Shown: piece after piece, positions 47,591-56,658 of the stretch | Layout: every line of letters begins with the position of its first letter | How positions within the stretch are numbered: position 1 is the stretch's first letter | Origin: an uncultured Lysobacteraceae bacterium | GTDB taxonomy: Bacteria; Pseudomonadota; Gammaproteobacteria; Xanthomonadales; Xanthomonadaceae | Direction of reading: 5' to 3' | Assembly (NCBI GenBank): GCA_946480825.1 | Contig: CAMLLG010000003.1 | Span: 1-64,000 of the forward strand | Length of the DNA: 64,000 nt | Translations under genes and position numbers: made by a program | Notes under the pieces: generated by a model | Database searches by the model: none | Told to the model about the DNA's origin: nothing | Seen by the model: only the letters and a program-made list of their open reading frames with translations

Positions 47591-48094
47591 TCAGGCGTTG
47601 CCGGCGGTCTCGGCACCGGCCAGGCCGGCACCCTGCTGGGCGCGCTGGCGCAGACCTTCGGCGTAGAGGCCTTCGAAGTTGATCGGCTGCAGCAGGAACG
47701 GCGGGAAGCCGCCGGCCGTGATCAGGTCGCTGACCGTCTGGCGGGCATACGGGTACAGGATGGTCGGGCAATGCACGCCGAGCATCGCGTCGAGGGTCTG
47801 GTCGTCGAAACCGGCGAGACCGAACAGGCCGGCCTGGCGCACTTCGACCAGATAGACGGTCTTGTCGACCAGCTTGCAGGTCAGGGTGACGCCGAGTTCG
47901 ACTTCGAACAGATCGTCGGCGACGCGCTGGACGCGCTGGTTCAGATTCATTTCCAGCGACGGCTGGCCCTGCTCGCTGAACACCTGCGGCGCGCCGGGGG
48001 CCTCGAACGAAACATCCTTGATGTAGATCTTCTCGACCGAGAAGGTCGGGCCGTTGGCTTCGGCGGCGGCGCCGTTGGCGACGGGTTCGGACAT
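47591..48094 (-). CDS. secB: Protein-export chaperone SecB
   Basis: A 167-residue tetrameric chaperone that keeps precursors unfolded and delivers them to SecA. Family sequence is clear: [50 protein letters not shown] and [13 protein letters not shown]. Start ATG 48094 has AGGAG five bases upstream. The 188 bp before it carry no grxC gene, which often lies here in related genomes; a CATAAT about 60 bp upstream could be a -10 element. Confidence 0.97.
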   Translation of the reverse strand: MSEPVANGAAAEANGPTFSVEKIYIKDVSFEAPGAPQVFSEQGQPSLEMNLNQRVQRVADDLFEVELGVTLTCKLVDKTVYLVEVRQAGLFGLAGFDDQTLDAMLGVHCPTILYPYARQTVSDLITAGGFPPFLLQPINFEGLYAEGLRQRAQQGAGLAGAETAGNA

Positions 48095-48282
48095 GGCAGG
48101 GCTCCTGGAAAGAGAAAGCGGAAAAGAGGTCGATTATGGCATGCGGGCCCGGACAGGTCCGGTGCCGGGAAGGCGGATCGCGAACGCGGATGCCGGTAGT
48201 CGCGGGTCACCACGATCTGGTGCCTGCCGTCGCGTTTGCAATGCCCGGCCGACGGCACGGCGACGGAAGGATGGACCGGGCC

Positions 48283-48720
48283 TCAGCCCTTGCCCTTGAC
48301 CAGCGGCAATTCCGCCTGCTGCCACGCGGCGATGCCGCCGTCGAGGACATGGACACGCTCGAAGCCGGCCTTCTTGAGGCGCTTGGCGGCACCGGCGACG
48401 GTCATGCCGCTCTGGCAGACCAGCACGATGGGCAGCGCCTTGGCCGGCGCCAGTTGCTTGCTTTCGGGGTCGAACTGGCTCATCAGCACGTTCTTCGACC
48501 CGGCGATGTGGCCTTTCTGGAAATCGGCGTAGGGACGCAGATCGACCACCAGGGCGTTTTCCTGATTGATCAGCGCGGTGACCTGGGCGGGGACCAGGGA
48601 TTTGTAGCCCCGGAGCAGGCGGGAGACCTCGTTGCCGATGATGGCGATGGTCAGACCGACCAGAGCGATGCTGTAGACCGGTTGGCGGCCGGCGAAGGCC
48701 CACAGTTCTTCGAAATTCAC
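48283..48720 (-). CDS. Membrane-anchored rhodanese-like protein
   Basis: A 145-residue protein with an N-terminal membrane helix (YSIALVGLTIAIIG) and one rhodanese domain (VVDLRPYADFQKGHIAGSKNV). The active-site loop CQSGMT (Cys 102) is intact, so sulfur transfer is possible; the substrate is not known. GTG start, with no strong ribosome site. Upstream of secB-gpsA in the same direction, as in other Xanthomonadaceae. Confidence 0.9.
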   Translation of the reverse strand: MNFEELWAFAGRQPVYSIALVGLTIAIIGNEVSRLLRGYKSLVPAQVTALINQENALVVDLRPYADFQKGHIAGSKNVLMSQFDPESKQLAPAKALPIVLVCQSGMTVAGAAKRLKKAGFERVHVLDGGIAAWQQAELPLVKGKG

Positions 48721-48863
48721 GGGAAGCGGATCCGGCAGGCGCGGGAGGGCCGCGCGGGGGGCGGAATTGTCGCCTGCGGCGGCCCGGCTGGCAAAACCCC
48801 GGCGGCGACCGGATCAGATCGGGTCCGCTCCAGGCCGATCGGGTCCGGCCCCGCGGCGGAGCG

Positions 48864-49331
48864 TCACTGCCCCTGCCAGAGATCCGGCAGACCGGAGATC
48901 CACCAGTTCCGGGTCTCGGCGTCGTAGCGCCAGACCTCGGTGAAGCGGAGCTTGCGCTGGGCGAGGGTGTTGCGGTTCACGACCTCGATCTGGATTTCCC
49001 GCAGCATGGTGCCGTCGGGGCCGGGCATGCTGGCCAGATCGCGATAACCGGTGACCTGGATCTGCTCGAAGCGCGAGAAATCCGCATCGGTCATCGGCTT
49101 TTCCAGGCGGGTCTTCGGGTCGACCATGCTCCAGGCGCCCTCGAAATCGCCCCAACGGATGGCGGCGGAGTAGGCGTACTGGTTCTTGTCCAGAGCGACG
49201 CCTTTCTTCTTTCCGGCGAAGGCGGTGCTGGCGATGGAGAGCAGCAGCAGCGCCAACAGGCAGCGGGCGAGTCGGGGAAAGAATCGGGGAGCGAGCCGAG
49301 AAACAGGTGCGGACGCGGCGAGAGTGGACAT
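48864..49331 (-). CDS. Exported protein of unknown function
   Basis: A 155-residue protein with a signal peptide (LLALLLLSIASTAFA-GKKKG). The mature part (about 115 residues, AAIRWGDFEGAWSMVDP, LRFTEVWRYDAETRNWWISG) is Trp- and Tyr-rich and reads like a small soluble NTF2/DUF4440-sized domain, but I cannot assign a family. Probably periplasmic or a conserved Xanthomonadaceae lineage protein. Own unit: gaps on both sides, divergent from nothing, 143 bp before the rhodanese gene. Confidence 0.75.
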   Translation of the reverse strand: MSTLAASAPVSRLAPRFFPRLARCLLALLLLSIASTAFAGKKKGVALDKNQYAYSAAIRWGDFEGAWSMVDPKTRLEKPMTDADFSRFEQIQVTGYRDLASMPGPDGTMLREIQIEVVNRNTLAQRKLRFTEVWRYDAETRNWWISGLPDLWQGQ

Positions 49332-49366
49332 CGGGATCCAGACAGGCGGGGACGACAGCCGGCATC

Positions 49367-49834
49367 CTACCCCTTGAGGATCGCGACGTAACGCGACCGG
49401 CTGTGCGCGGCGATACCGCCTTCAGCCAGCGGCACGGTTGCGGCGACGGCCAGCTCGGCACGCCCGCGTCCGCGCAGTGTGTCGAGGAAGTTTCCCCAGG
49501 ACTCCCCTTCGACCATCTCCGCCACCGCGATGAGCTCGGTGTAGACCGGCGTGCGGTAGCGCACCTCGGTGTCGGCGACGTAGACCTCGGCCTGCAATCC
49601 GGCCTCGGCCAGACGCAGTGCGATCAGCCCCCAGCCGGCGAGAGTCATCAGCGAGGTCAGGCTGCCGCCGAAGGCGCAGCCCTTGTCGTTGACGTTGGCC
49701 GCGAGCGGCGCATGCAGGTGCAGGCGATCGTCGTCGGCATCGCCCACGCGCAGGCCCATCGCCGCCACCGGCGGCATGGCGAGCAGTTTGGTTTCGAGCG
49801 CGCGCAGATGCGCGGAACGCGGCGTGTCGGTCAT
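49367..49834 (-). CDS. Hotdog-fold thioesterase, YiiD C-terminal type
   Basis: A 155-residue protein matching the thioesterase domain found at the C-terminus of YiiD (MAMGLRVGDAD-like start, NDKGCAFGGSLTSLMTLAGWGL, VYVADTEVRYRTPV). The NDKGCAFGGS helix is the hallmark of this hotdog subfamily, presumed to cleave acyl-CoA or similar thioesters. ATG 49834 begins just before the homologous region; the frame continues upstream without homology. Divergent from hemD with 71 bp between starts. Confidence 0.85.
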   Translation of the reverse strand: MTDTPRSAHLRALETKLLAMPPVAAMGLRVGDADDDRLHLHAPLAANVNDKGCAFGGSLTSLMTLAGWGLIALRLAEAGLQAEVYVADTEVRYRTPVYTELIAVAEMVEGESWGNFLDTLRGRGRAELAVAATVPLAEGGIAAHSRSRYVAILKG

Positions 49835-49905
49835 GGATGAGGCGGCGGAAGGCTGGCGGGAAACGCCGGCTTGCGGGGGCCGGCACGAATGGCGAAGCTG
49901 GGCGG

Positions 49906-50715
49906 ATGACCCCGCCACGCCGCTCGCGAGCATACGACACGCCGTCGCCATCCACGCCGTCGCGGTCCGCGGCGGCATGGGTGGTGTCGCTGCGTCCCGT
50001 GGGCGATCACGCCGCGATGCGCCGCGCCGCGGCCGCGCACGGCCTGCGCGTGGTGGCGCTGTCGCCGTGGCGGATCGCGGTGCGCGCCGACCCGGCGACA
50101 CGGCTGGCACTGCGCGATGCGCTGTCGGCGGACATCGTGATCGCCACCAGCCCTGCGGCGGTGCGTGCGGCGGCGACGCTGTCGCCGTTGCGCGCGAAAC
50201 GCGGACAACGGTTCTGCGCGGTCGGCGGCGCCACCGCCGCCGCGCTGCGCCGCGCCGGCATCGCCGACGCGGCATCGCCCGAGCGCATGGACAGCGAAGG
50301 CCTGCTGGCGTTGCCGCTGTTGCAGGCGGTAGGCGGCCGACGCATCGGCCTGCTCACCGCGCCCGGAGGCCGCGACCGCATTGGGCCCACGCTGCGCGAT
50401 CGCGGCGCGCAGGTGCAGCGCGCGGACGTATACGCGCGCGAGCCGGTCGTGCTGTCGGCGGCGACGCTGGCGCGGCTGCGCGCGTTCGAAGGGCCGCTGT
50501 TGCTGCCGTTGAGCAGCGGCGAGGCCCTGCAGACCGTGCTGGCGGCCGCGCCCGCGGACATCGCCACGCGCCTGCGCGGCGCATGCGTACTGGCCGCGAG
50601 CGCGCGTCTCGCCGCGCTCGCGCGCGATGTCGGGTGTGTCGACGTGCGCATCGCCGCGGGACCGAGACCGACGCAACTGCTCGCCGGCGCGGACGAGGCC
50701 GCGCGATCCCGTTAA
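49906..50715 (+). CDS. hemD: Uroporphyrinogen-III synthase
   Basis: A 269-residue enzyme that closes and inverts ring D of hydroxymethylbilane in haem synthesis. HemD is weakly conserved; the recognisable parts are WVVSLRPVGDHAAMRRA at the start, GLLTAPGGRDRIGPTLRDRGAQVQRADVYAREPV in the middle, and the Ser-rich PLSSGEALQTV. ATG 49906 was chosen because 23 upstream in-frame codons have no homology. The downstream hemX and hemY genes confirm the assignment. Confidence 0.88.
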   Translation: MTPPRRSRAYDTPSPSTPSRSAAAWVVSLRPVGDHAAMRRAAAAHGLRVVALSPWRIAVRADPATRLALRDALSADIVIATSPAAVRAAATLSPLRAKRGQRFCAVGGATAAALRRAGIADAASPERMDSEGLLALPLLQAVGGRRIGLLTAPGGRDRIGPTLRDRGAQVQRADVYAREPVVLSAATLARLRAFEGPLLLPLSSGEALQTVLAAAPADIATRLRGACVLAASARLAALARDVGCVDVRIAAGPRPTQLLAGADEAARSR

Positions 50716-50758
50716 CATGCCACGGACATCCATCCGGATGCGGCCGGCCAGCCCCCAC

Positions 50759-51793
50759 ATGACCGAAAGCACCGCCCCTTCTCCGGCCATGCCCACGAGC
50801 GACGCGGCACCGCCCGCGACCGCGACGCAGGCGGCCTCCCCACCCGCACAACCCGCACGCCGCAACGGCTGGGCGTGGTCGGCGCTGCTGCTGGCGCTGG
50901 CCGGCGGCGGCGCATGGCTGTGGTACAGCGACCATCAGCGCGCCGAGCGCGAACGCGCCGCGGAGATCGAAGCGGCGCAGCGCATCGAAGCGCTGACGTC
51001 GCGGATCGAAGGGCTGCGCCGCGATGTCCGCGGACACGGGCAGCGGCTGCAACAGGCCGACGCCACCAACCGCGTGCTGCGCGACGAACTGCTGGGCATG
51101 GGCCAGCGCTCCGCGCTGCTGGAAGACCAGGTCAGGAAGCTCGCCGACGCCAATCGCGACGGCGCGGTGGCGCTGCGTCTGGACGAAGCCGAACTGCTGC
51201 TGACCCTCGGCGAACAGCGGTTGCGGCTGGCCGCGGATCTCGACGGCGCCCGTCGCGCCTACGCGCTGGCCGCGGGCGTGCTCGACGGCATCGACAGCCC
51301 GCGCACACTGAATCTGCGCCAGGCACTGGCGCAGGAACGCGCGGCGCTGGCAGCGCTGAAGGACGACCCGCGCCGGGCCGCACTGCAGCGGATCGATGCG
51401 CTCGCGACCGCGCTGCCGACCGCGAGCGCGCCGCCGCGGCCAAAGGCTTCCGCCGCCGACGCACCATGGTGGGATCGCGTGCTGTCGCGACTGGTCAGCG
51501 TGCGCCGCAGCGACGCACCGCCCGCGCTGTCCAGCCAGGACCGCGAAGCCGGCGAGATCGCGCTGCAACTGGAACTGGCCCTGGCGCGCAGCGCGATCGA
51601 ACGCCGCGACACCGCGGCGATGCGCGCCGCGCTGCTGCGCGCCGACGGCTGGGTGCTGCGGCTGTGGCCCGCGTCGCCGCAGCGTCAGGCGATGCGCCGG
51701 GATCTGCACGCACTGCGCGACATCCCGCTGGCGCTCGACATTCCCACGCTCGGCAGCACGCTCGCGCTGCTGCGCGCGGAGCGCGGCGGTTGA
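50759..51793 (+). CDS. hemX: HemX-type membrane protein
   Basis: A 344-residue inner-membrane protein: Ala/Pro-rich cytoplasmic tail, one membrane helix (ALLLALAGGGAWLWYS), then a long coiled-coil (EIEAAQRIEALTSRIEGLRRDVRGHGQ) and a periplasmic domain with LDEAELLLTLGEQRLRLAADLDGA, typical of HemX (often misnamed a uroporphyrinogen methyltransferase). Exact role unknown. ATG 50759 is my choice; ATG 50717, two bases after the hemD stop, is equally in frame and possible. Confidence 0.9.
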   Translation: MTESTAPSPAMPTSDAAPPATATQAASPPAQPARRNGWAWSALLLALAGGGAWLWYSDHQRAERERAAEIEAAQRIEALTSRIEGLRRDVRGHGQRLQQADATNRVLRDELLGMGQRSALLEDQVRKLADANRDGAVALRLDEAELLLTLGEQRLRLAADLDGARRAYALAAGVLDGIDSPRTLNLRQALAQERAALAALKDDPRRAALQRIDALATALPTASAPPRPKASAADAPWWDRVLSRLVSVRRSDAPPALSSQDREAGEIALQLELALARSAIERRDTAAMRAALLRADGWVLRLWPASPQRQAMRRDLHALRDIPLALDIPTLGSTLALLRAERGG

Positions 51794-51806
51794 ACGCGGA
51801 CGGCGC

Positions 51807-52409
51807 ATGAATCTCTTCCGCAACCTCCTGTTCTGGATCCTGCTGGCGCTGGCCGGCGCGCTCCTCGCGCAGTTGCTGCTCCAGGACCCGGGCTTCGTGC
51901 TGGTGCGCTATCTCGGCACCACGATCGAGGCGACCCTGGTCGGCGCCGGGTTGCTGTTCTGCCTCGGCCTGTTCGCGCTGTGGCTGTTGTGGAAACTGCT
52001 GGGCTGGCCGTTCCGTCTGTGGCGGTTGCGGCGCGAGCGCGCCGCGCGCACGCGGCTCGCGGAAGGTCTGGACGCGTTGCATCACGGGCGTTATGCGGAA
52101 GCGGAAGCGCTGTTGGCGCAGGCGGCGCTGGACCCGCATTTCGAAGCGCCGGCACGAGTCGCCGCCGCGCGCGCCGCCGCTGCGCGCGGCGATGCGGCCG
52201 CCAGCGCCGCGCATCTCGACGCGCTGGCCGCGACCCATCCGGTGGCGCGCGCGATCGCGGCCGCGGAGATCGCGCTGGGCGAGGGTCGCGCGGACGACGC
52301 ACTGGTCGCGCTGGAGACCGTGGCCGACACCGCGCGGTCGCCGCGCGCCGCCGCGCTGCGTGCGGACGCACGGGCGGCGCAGGCCATGCGGACGCCGGCC
52401 GCCGGCTGA
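51807..52409 (+). CDS. hemY: Short HemY-like protein
   Basis: A 200-residue protein with the HemY N-terminus: membrane helix FRNLLFWILLALAGALLAQLLL, a second one (GAGLLFCLGLFALWLLWKLL), then the start of TPR-like helices (EGLDALHHGRYAEAEALLAQAALDP). Family members are usually about 380-420 residues, so half is missing. The C-terminus ends cleanly (AMRTPAAG) 56 bp before mlaE, and no further HemY sequence appears in another frame downstream. Probably a natural C-terminal deletion rather than a frameshift. 13 bp after hemX. Confidence 0.75.
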   Translation: MNLFRNLLFWILLALAGALLAQLLLQDPGFVLVRYLGTTIEATLVGAGLLFCLGLFALWLLWKLLGWPFRLWRLRRERAARTRLAEGLDALHHGRYAEAEALLAQAALDPHFEAPARVAAARAAAARGDAAASAAHLDALAATHPVARAIAAAEIALGEGRADDALVALETVADTARSPRAAALRADARAAQAMRTPAAG

Positions 52410-52465
52410 ACGCAGCGGAATCCGCCCTCGGCTATCCTGCCCCCAATGCGCCCCTTTCCGTCCCG

Positions 52466-53584
52466 ATGACTCGCCCCACCCACGCCGCCCCCCGCATCGA
52501 GCTCGACGACCGCGACAGCGGGCTCGCGCGTCTGCACGGCGAATGGACCCTGCATCACGCGCTGGCGATCGGCGATGCGCTGCGCGGCGTGCCCGAACAG
52601 GTGCGCCGGCTCGACGCCAGCGCGGTCGCGCGGCTGGATTCGCTGGGCGTGCTGCAACTGCTCCGGCACGCCACCCGCCGCGGCCTCGGCGAAGACGCCC
52701 TGGATTTCCGCGACGATCACCGCGCGCTGGTGCAGGTGATCGAGGACGTGAAGGACGGGCGGCCGAAGACCAAACGGCCCTACGGTTTCGTGGCCGCGCT
52801 GGAACGCCTGGGCCATGCGGTGCACGACAACGCCCGCGAAGTGGTGGCGCTGGTGAGTTTCCTCGGCGAGACGCTGGCGAAATTCGCGCGCACCGTCACC
52901 CAGCCGCGACGCCTGCGCCTGACCGCCACCGTCTTCCACATGGAACAGGTCGGGCTCGACGCGGTGCCGCTGGTGGCGCTGCTGTCGTTCCTGGTCGGCG
53001 CGGTCATCGCTTTTCTGGGCGCGAACATCCTCGCCGACTTCGGCGCCGCGATCTACGTGGTCGAACTGGTCAGCATTTCGTTCCTGCGGGAGTTCGCGGT
53101 GCTGTTGACCGCGATCATCCTCGCCGGCCGCACCGCCAGCGCGTTCACCGCGCAGATCGGCTCGATGAAGAGCCGCGAGGAAATCGACGCGATCCGCACC
53201 CTCGGCCTCGACCCGGTCGATCTTCTGGTGATCCCGCGGCTGCTCGCGCTGATGACCATGCTGCCGCTGCTGACCTTCATCGCGATGCTCGCCGGCATGC
53301 TCGGCGGCATGTTCGTCGGCCAGACCAGCCTCGACATCCCGGTGCAGGCCTATTACGGCCGCATGCAGGAAACGATGGAGCTGCGGCATTTCCTGGTGGG
53401 CATGTCGAAGGCGCCGATCTTCGCGATGGTGATCGGCCTGATCGGTTGCCTCGAAGGCCTGCAGGTGAGCGGCACCGCGCAGTCGGTGGGCGAGCGCACC
53501 ACCTCCAGCGTCGTCCAGACGATTTCGCTGGTGATCGTGCTCGACGCGTTCGCGGCGATCTGGTTCATGCACATGGGGTGGTAA
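52466..53584 (+). CDS. mlaE: Phospholipid-transport ABC permease MlaE with N-terminal STAS-like domain
   Basis: A 372-residue inner-membrane permease of the MCE-linked Mla system for phospholipid traffic and outer-membrane asymmetry. Residues 1-90 look like a STAS (MlaB-like) domain fused to the front; the rest is the MlaE fold, with EQVGLDAVPLVALLSFLVGAVIAF, LREFAVLLTAIILAGRTASAFTAQIGSMK, and the conserved EEIDAIRTLGLDP coupling segment. This fused form is common where no separate mlaB exists. It would normally be followed directly by mlaF; here a foreign-looking gene lies between. Confidence 0.93.
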   Translation: MTRPTHAAPRIELDDRDSGLARLHGEWTLHHALAIGDALRGVPEQVRRLDASAVARLDSLGVLQLLRHATRRGLGEDALDFRDDHRALVQVIEDVKDGRPKTKRPYGFVAALERLGHAVHDNAREVVALVSFLGETLAKFARTVTQPRRLRLTATVFHMEQVGLDAVPLVALLSFLVGAVIAFLGANILADFGAAIYVVELVSISFLREFAVLLTAIILAGRTASAFTAQIGSMKSREEIDAIRTLGLDPVDLLVIPRLLALMTMLPLLTFIAMLAGMLGGMFVGQTSLDIPVQAYYGRMQETMELRHFLVGMSKAPIFAMVIGLIGCLEGLQVSGTAQSVGERTTSSVVQTISLVIVLDAFAAIWFMHMGW

Positions 53585-53659
53585 ATGAGACAAACACCTC
53601 AAGACGGCAACCATAAAAATCAACAAAGCGAAGCCACGAACGAATGAAGCGAGGCGCTC

Positions 53660-54139
53660 ATGGGCAGAAGGAAATATCTGATCAATAAGAAAACGGACTC
53701 CGCAATCGGAGCCTTAGTTTTTGTACTTGGCATGATTGCCGTGACCATTTCGGGCATCGTCAAGTTCTTCGAAACAGTCGGATTCCTTACACCCGCAATC
53801 ATTGTATTGATTTCAATCTGCTGTTTCATTTGGATAAAGAAAAAAAGAAATGCCGCAAGAGCCGAAGCCATCGAATCTGCCAAAAGAGAAAGAATTCGCT
53901 ACCTTTCAGACAAATACAAAGACACAAGTGTCGTAACAAGAATCATGAATGGAGAGGCATGGATAGGGCAGACCGCAGAACAATTGCGTGACACTCTGAA
54001 CGAACCGGAAGACATCGACACAAAGGTCATGAAATCGAAAATCAGGGAAACCTGGAAATATGGCCAGTACGGCACCAACAGATACAGGCTTCGCATCACC
54101 CTGGAAAACAATCTTGTCGTGGGCTGGGAAGAAAAATAA
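53660..54139 (+). CDS. Low-GC two-helix membrane protein with BamE-like C-terminus, inserted in the mla operon
   Basis: A 159-residue protein: basic N-terminus (MGRRKYLINKK), two membrane helices (IGALVFVLGMIAVTISGIV and LTPAIIVLISICCFIWI), a charged linker, and a C-terminal domain (GEAWIGQTAEQLRDTLNEP then ETWKYGQYG) that resembles the SmpA/OmlA (BamE-like) fold. I do not recognise the full protein. GC is about 43% by hand count over 53701-54060, against about 68% in adjoining mlaF, and codon use is AT-biased (AAA, AGA, ATA). GAGG lies six bases before the ATG. A recent acquisition between mlaE and mlaF. Confidence 0.85.
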   Translation: MGRRKYLINKKTDSAIGALVFVLGMIAVTISGIVKFFETVGFLTPAIIVLISICCFIWIKKKRNAARAEAIESAKRERIRYLSDKYKDTSVVTRIMNGEAWIGQTAEQLRDTLNEPEDIDTKVMKSKIRETWKYGQYGTNRYRLRITLENNLVVGWEEK

Positions 54140-54194
54140 CAAATCGCCTCAAAAACCACACCAATAATCAAAGTGTGTTCTCGCCAAAGATCTT

Positions 54195-54995
54195 ATGCTT
54201 GCCACTCCCGACGAACCCATCATTAAAGTCCGCGGCCTGTTGAATCAGTTCGGCGAGCAGGTCGTGCACGAGGCGCTCGATCTCGACGTGCGCCGCGGCG
54301 AGATCATCGGCGTGGTCGGCGGTTCCGGCAGCGGCAAATCGGTGCTGCTGCGTTCGATCATCGGCCTGCGCGAACCCGACGAAGGCGAGATCGAAATCCT
54401 CGGCGTCGACGGCCGTTCGCGCGAGAGCGAAGACCGGCTGCACATCGAACGCAGCACCGGCGTGCTGTTCCAGGACGGCGCGCTGTTCTCGTCGCTGACC
54501 GTCGGCGAGAACGTGCAGGTGCCGTTGAAGGAACATCATCCGGAGCTGCCCGAATCGCTGCTGTACGAACTGGCGCTGCTGAAGGTGAAGCTGGCCGGGT
54601 TGCCGCCCGATGCGCTCGACAAACTGCCGTCGCAGCTCTCCGGCGGCATGCGCAAGCGCGCCGGCCTCGCCCGCGCGCTCGCGCTCGACCCGCCGCTGCT
54701 GTTTCTCGACGAACCCACCGCCGGCCTCGACCCCATCGGCGCGGCGGCCTTCGACCACCTGACCCGCACCCTGCAACAGGCGCTGGGCTTGACCGTGTTC
54801 CTGATCACCCACGATCTCGATACCCTGTACGCGATCTGCGACCGCGTCGCGGTGCTGGCCGAGCGCCGGGTGATCGCGGTCGGGCCGCTGGCGGAGATCG
54901 AACGATTCGATCATCCGTGGGTGCAGGAGTATTTCAACGGCCCGCGCGGGCGTGCGGCCCGCGACAGCCAACAGCGCATCGCCGCGAGGACATGA
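54195..54995 (+). CDS. mlaF: Phospholipid-transport ABC ATPase MlaF
   Basis: A 266-residue ATPase of the Mla complex: Walker A GGSGSGKSV, Q-loop VLFQDGALFSSLTV (the DGALF is diagnostic of MlaF), signature LSGGMRKRAGLARAL, Walker B LLFLDEPTAGLDP and H-loop ITHDLDTLY. Closely packed with mlaD (one base after its stop). The region upstream belongs to the low-GC insert and offers no good ribosome site, so its translation may differ from that of an intact operon. Confidence 0.95.
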   Translation: MLATPDEPIIKVRGLLNQFGEQVVHEALDLDVRRGEIIGVVGGSGSGKSVLLRSIIGLREPDEGEIEILGVDGRSRESEDRLHIERSTGVLFQDGALFSSLTVGENVQVPLKEHHPELPESLLYELALLKVKLAGLPPDALDKLPSQLSGGMRKRAGLARALALDPPLLFLDEPTAGLDPIGAAAFDHLTRTLQQALGLTVFLITHDLDTLYAICDRVAVLAERRVIAVGPLAEIERFDHPWVQEYFNGPRGRAARDSQQRIAART

Positions 54996-54996
54996 G

Positions 54997-55920
54997 ATGG
55001 AAACCCGCGCCAACTACGTGATGATCGGCGTGTTCACGCTCGCCGCAATCGCTTTCATGCTGCTGTTCGGGCTGTGGGCGGCGAAGTACACCTCCGAGAA
55101 GGACTGGCGGTACTACGACGTGATCTTCGACGAAGCCGTCACCGGCCTCACCGAGGGCGGCAGCGTGCAGTACAACGGCATCGGCGTGGGCACGGTGGCC
55201 CAGTTGAGCCTCGCGCCGGACGATCCGCGCAAGGTGATCGCACGGGTGAAACTGCGCGCGACCACCCCGGTGAAGGTCGACACCCACGCCAAGCTGTCGT
55301 TCACCGGACTCACCGGCACCGCCTTCATCCAGCTCACCGGCGGCAGCCCGAAGGCGCCGATGTTGACCGCGCCGGGCGATGCCGTGCCGGTGATCGAAAC
55401 CGAAGCCTCGGCGCTGCAGAACATCGCCGAAACCGCGAACAAACTGGTGGCGCGGCTGGACAAGGTGCTGAGCGACGAGAACATCGACAACATCGCGAAG
55501 ACGCTCGAAAACCTCGAAAGCGCCACCGGCGCGATCTCCGATCAGCGCACCGATCTGAGCGCGTTGATCACCAACGCGCGCATCTCCAGCGAAAAACTCG
55601 CCAGCACGCTCGACACCACCAACGATGCGGTCAACGATATCGACCGCGAACTGGTGCAGAAGCTGCCGCAACTCATCGCCAAGCTGGACAGCACCCTCGA
55701 CCGGCTCGATTCGGCCGCCGGCAACGCCGACGCGCTGCTCAGCGAGAATCGCGGCGCGATCAACAACTTCACCCAGGACGGCTTGGGTCAGCTCGGCCCG
55801 ACCCTGGACGAACTGCGGGCGCTGGTGCGCGACCTGCGCAAGATCAGTGCGCGTTTCGAAGACAACCCGGCCGGCTATGTGCTGGGCCGCCAGAAACCGA
55901 AGGAGTTCGAGCCGAAATGA
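54997..55920 (+). CDS. mlaD: MCE-domain phospholipid-binding protein MlaD
   Basis: A 307-residue protein anchored by one N-terminal helix (YVMIGVFTLAAIAFMLLFGLW), followed by an MCE domain (about 40-120, FDEAVTGLTEGGSVQYNGIGVGTV) and a long helical tail with repeated heptads (about 130-290). The tail is longer than in E. coli MlaD (183 residues) and resembles those of the PqiB-like or Mkl-linked proteins. Should form a hexamer at MlaE and pass lipid across the periplasm. GAGGACATGAG precedes ATG 54997. Confidence 0.92.
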   Translation: METRANYVMIGVFTLAAIAFMLLFGLWAAKYTSEKDWRYYDVIFDEAVTGLTEGGSVQYNGIGVGTVAQLSLAPDDPRKVIARVKLRATTPVKVDTHAKLSFTGLTGTAFIQLTGGSPKAPMLTAPGDAVPVIETEASALQNIAETANKLVARLDKVLSDENIDNIAKTLENLESATGAISDQRTDLSALITNARISSEKLASTLDTTNDAVNDIDRELVQKLPQLIAKLDSTLDRLDSAAGNADALLSENRGAINNFTQDGLGQLGPTLDELRALVRDLRKISARFEDNPAGYVLGRQKPKEFEPK

Positions 55921-56597
55921 GCCGACTTTCCGCACGAATGCTGTCCGCACGCGCGCGCCGCAGCCTGCGCGTCGTCGCGTTCGCCGTCGCGACCGCCGCG
56001 CTGGCCGGCTGCGGCATCCTGCCGAAGCAGGAAACGATGGCGCTGTACGATCCGACGCCGCAGCGCGGCGCGGCGCAGGAGGCCGCAGCGCCGACGCTGG
56101 ATTGGCAGTTGCAGATCGCGCGCCCGTACGCCGACGGCATGCACGACTCCGCGCGCATCCTGGTGCGCCCGCAGCCGGGCGAACTGCAGGTCTACAAGGG
56201 CGCGGCGTGGATCCAGCCGGCGCCGGACATCGTGCAGGACGCGCTGCTGCGCGCGTTCGCCGACAGCGGCCGGCTGTCCGGCGTCGCCCGTCGCGGCGAC
56301 GGCGTGAGCGCGCGCTACCAGCTGCTGCTCGATCTGCGCCGCTTCGAATCGGATTACGGCGACGCGAACGACGGCGCCGCCACGCCGAGCGTGCGGATCG
56401 AACTCGGCGCCCGCCTCGTCCACAACGCCGACGACCGCATCGTCGCCAGCCGCGTGTTCGACACGGCCACGCTCGCCGATGGCACCGATGTCGCGCAGAT
56501 CAATCGCGCCTTCCAGCGCGGCCTCGGCGACGTCACCGCGCAGTTGATCGACTGGACGCTGACGGAAGGGCAGCGGGACGCTGCGCGCAAGCGCTGA
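55917..56597 (+). CDS. ABC-type transport auxiliary lipoprotein (PqiC/LptE-like)
   Basis: A 226-residue lipoprotein: signal sequence with lipobox LAGC (Cys 32), then a domain with LDWQLQIARPYADG, LQVYKGAAWIQPAPDIVQDALLRAF and RYQLLLDLRRFESDYG, the pattern of the DUF330/ABC-type auxiliary family found beside MCE transporters. It should sit at the outer membrane and complete the lipid path. Start overlaps the mlaD stop in ATGA, so the two are coupled. Last gene of the operon; converges with the CadC-like gene 61 bp away, no hairpin terminator seen. Confidence 0.9.
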   Translation: MSRLSARMLSARARRSLRVVAFAVATAALAGCGILPKQETMALYDPTPQRGAAQEAAAPTLDWQLQIARPYADGMHDSARILVRPQPGELQVYKGAAWIQPAPDIVQDALLRAFADSGRLSGVARRGDGVSARYQLLLDLRRFESDYGDANDGAATPSVRIELGARLVHNADDRIVASRVFDTATLADGTDVAQINRAFQRGLGDVTAQLIDWTLTEGQRDAARKR

Positions 56598-56658
56598 TCC
56601 GGCTCCGCAAAACCCGGCGGATGGCGAAGCGGCGGAGGATGGATCGACGGACGAACCG

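Noticed and set aside
48095..48282. A grxC gene between the rhodanese and secB genes, as in related genomes
   Set aside because: Only 188 bp are available and no CPYC-type motif is present in any frame.
51807..52465. A frameshift as the cause of the short HemY
   Set aside because: No HemY-like sequence continues in another frame before mlaE.
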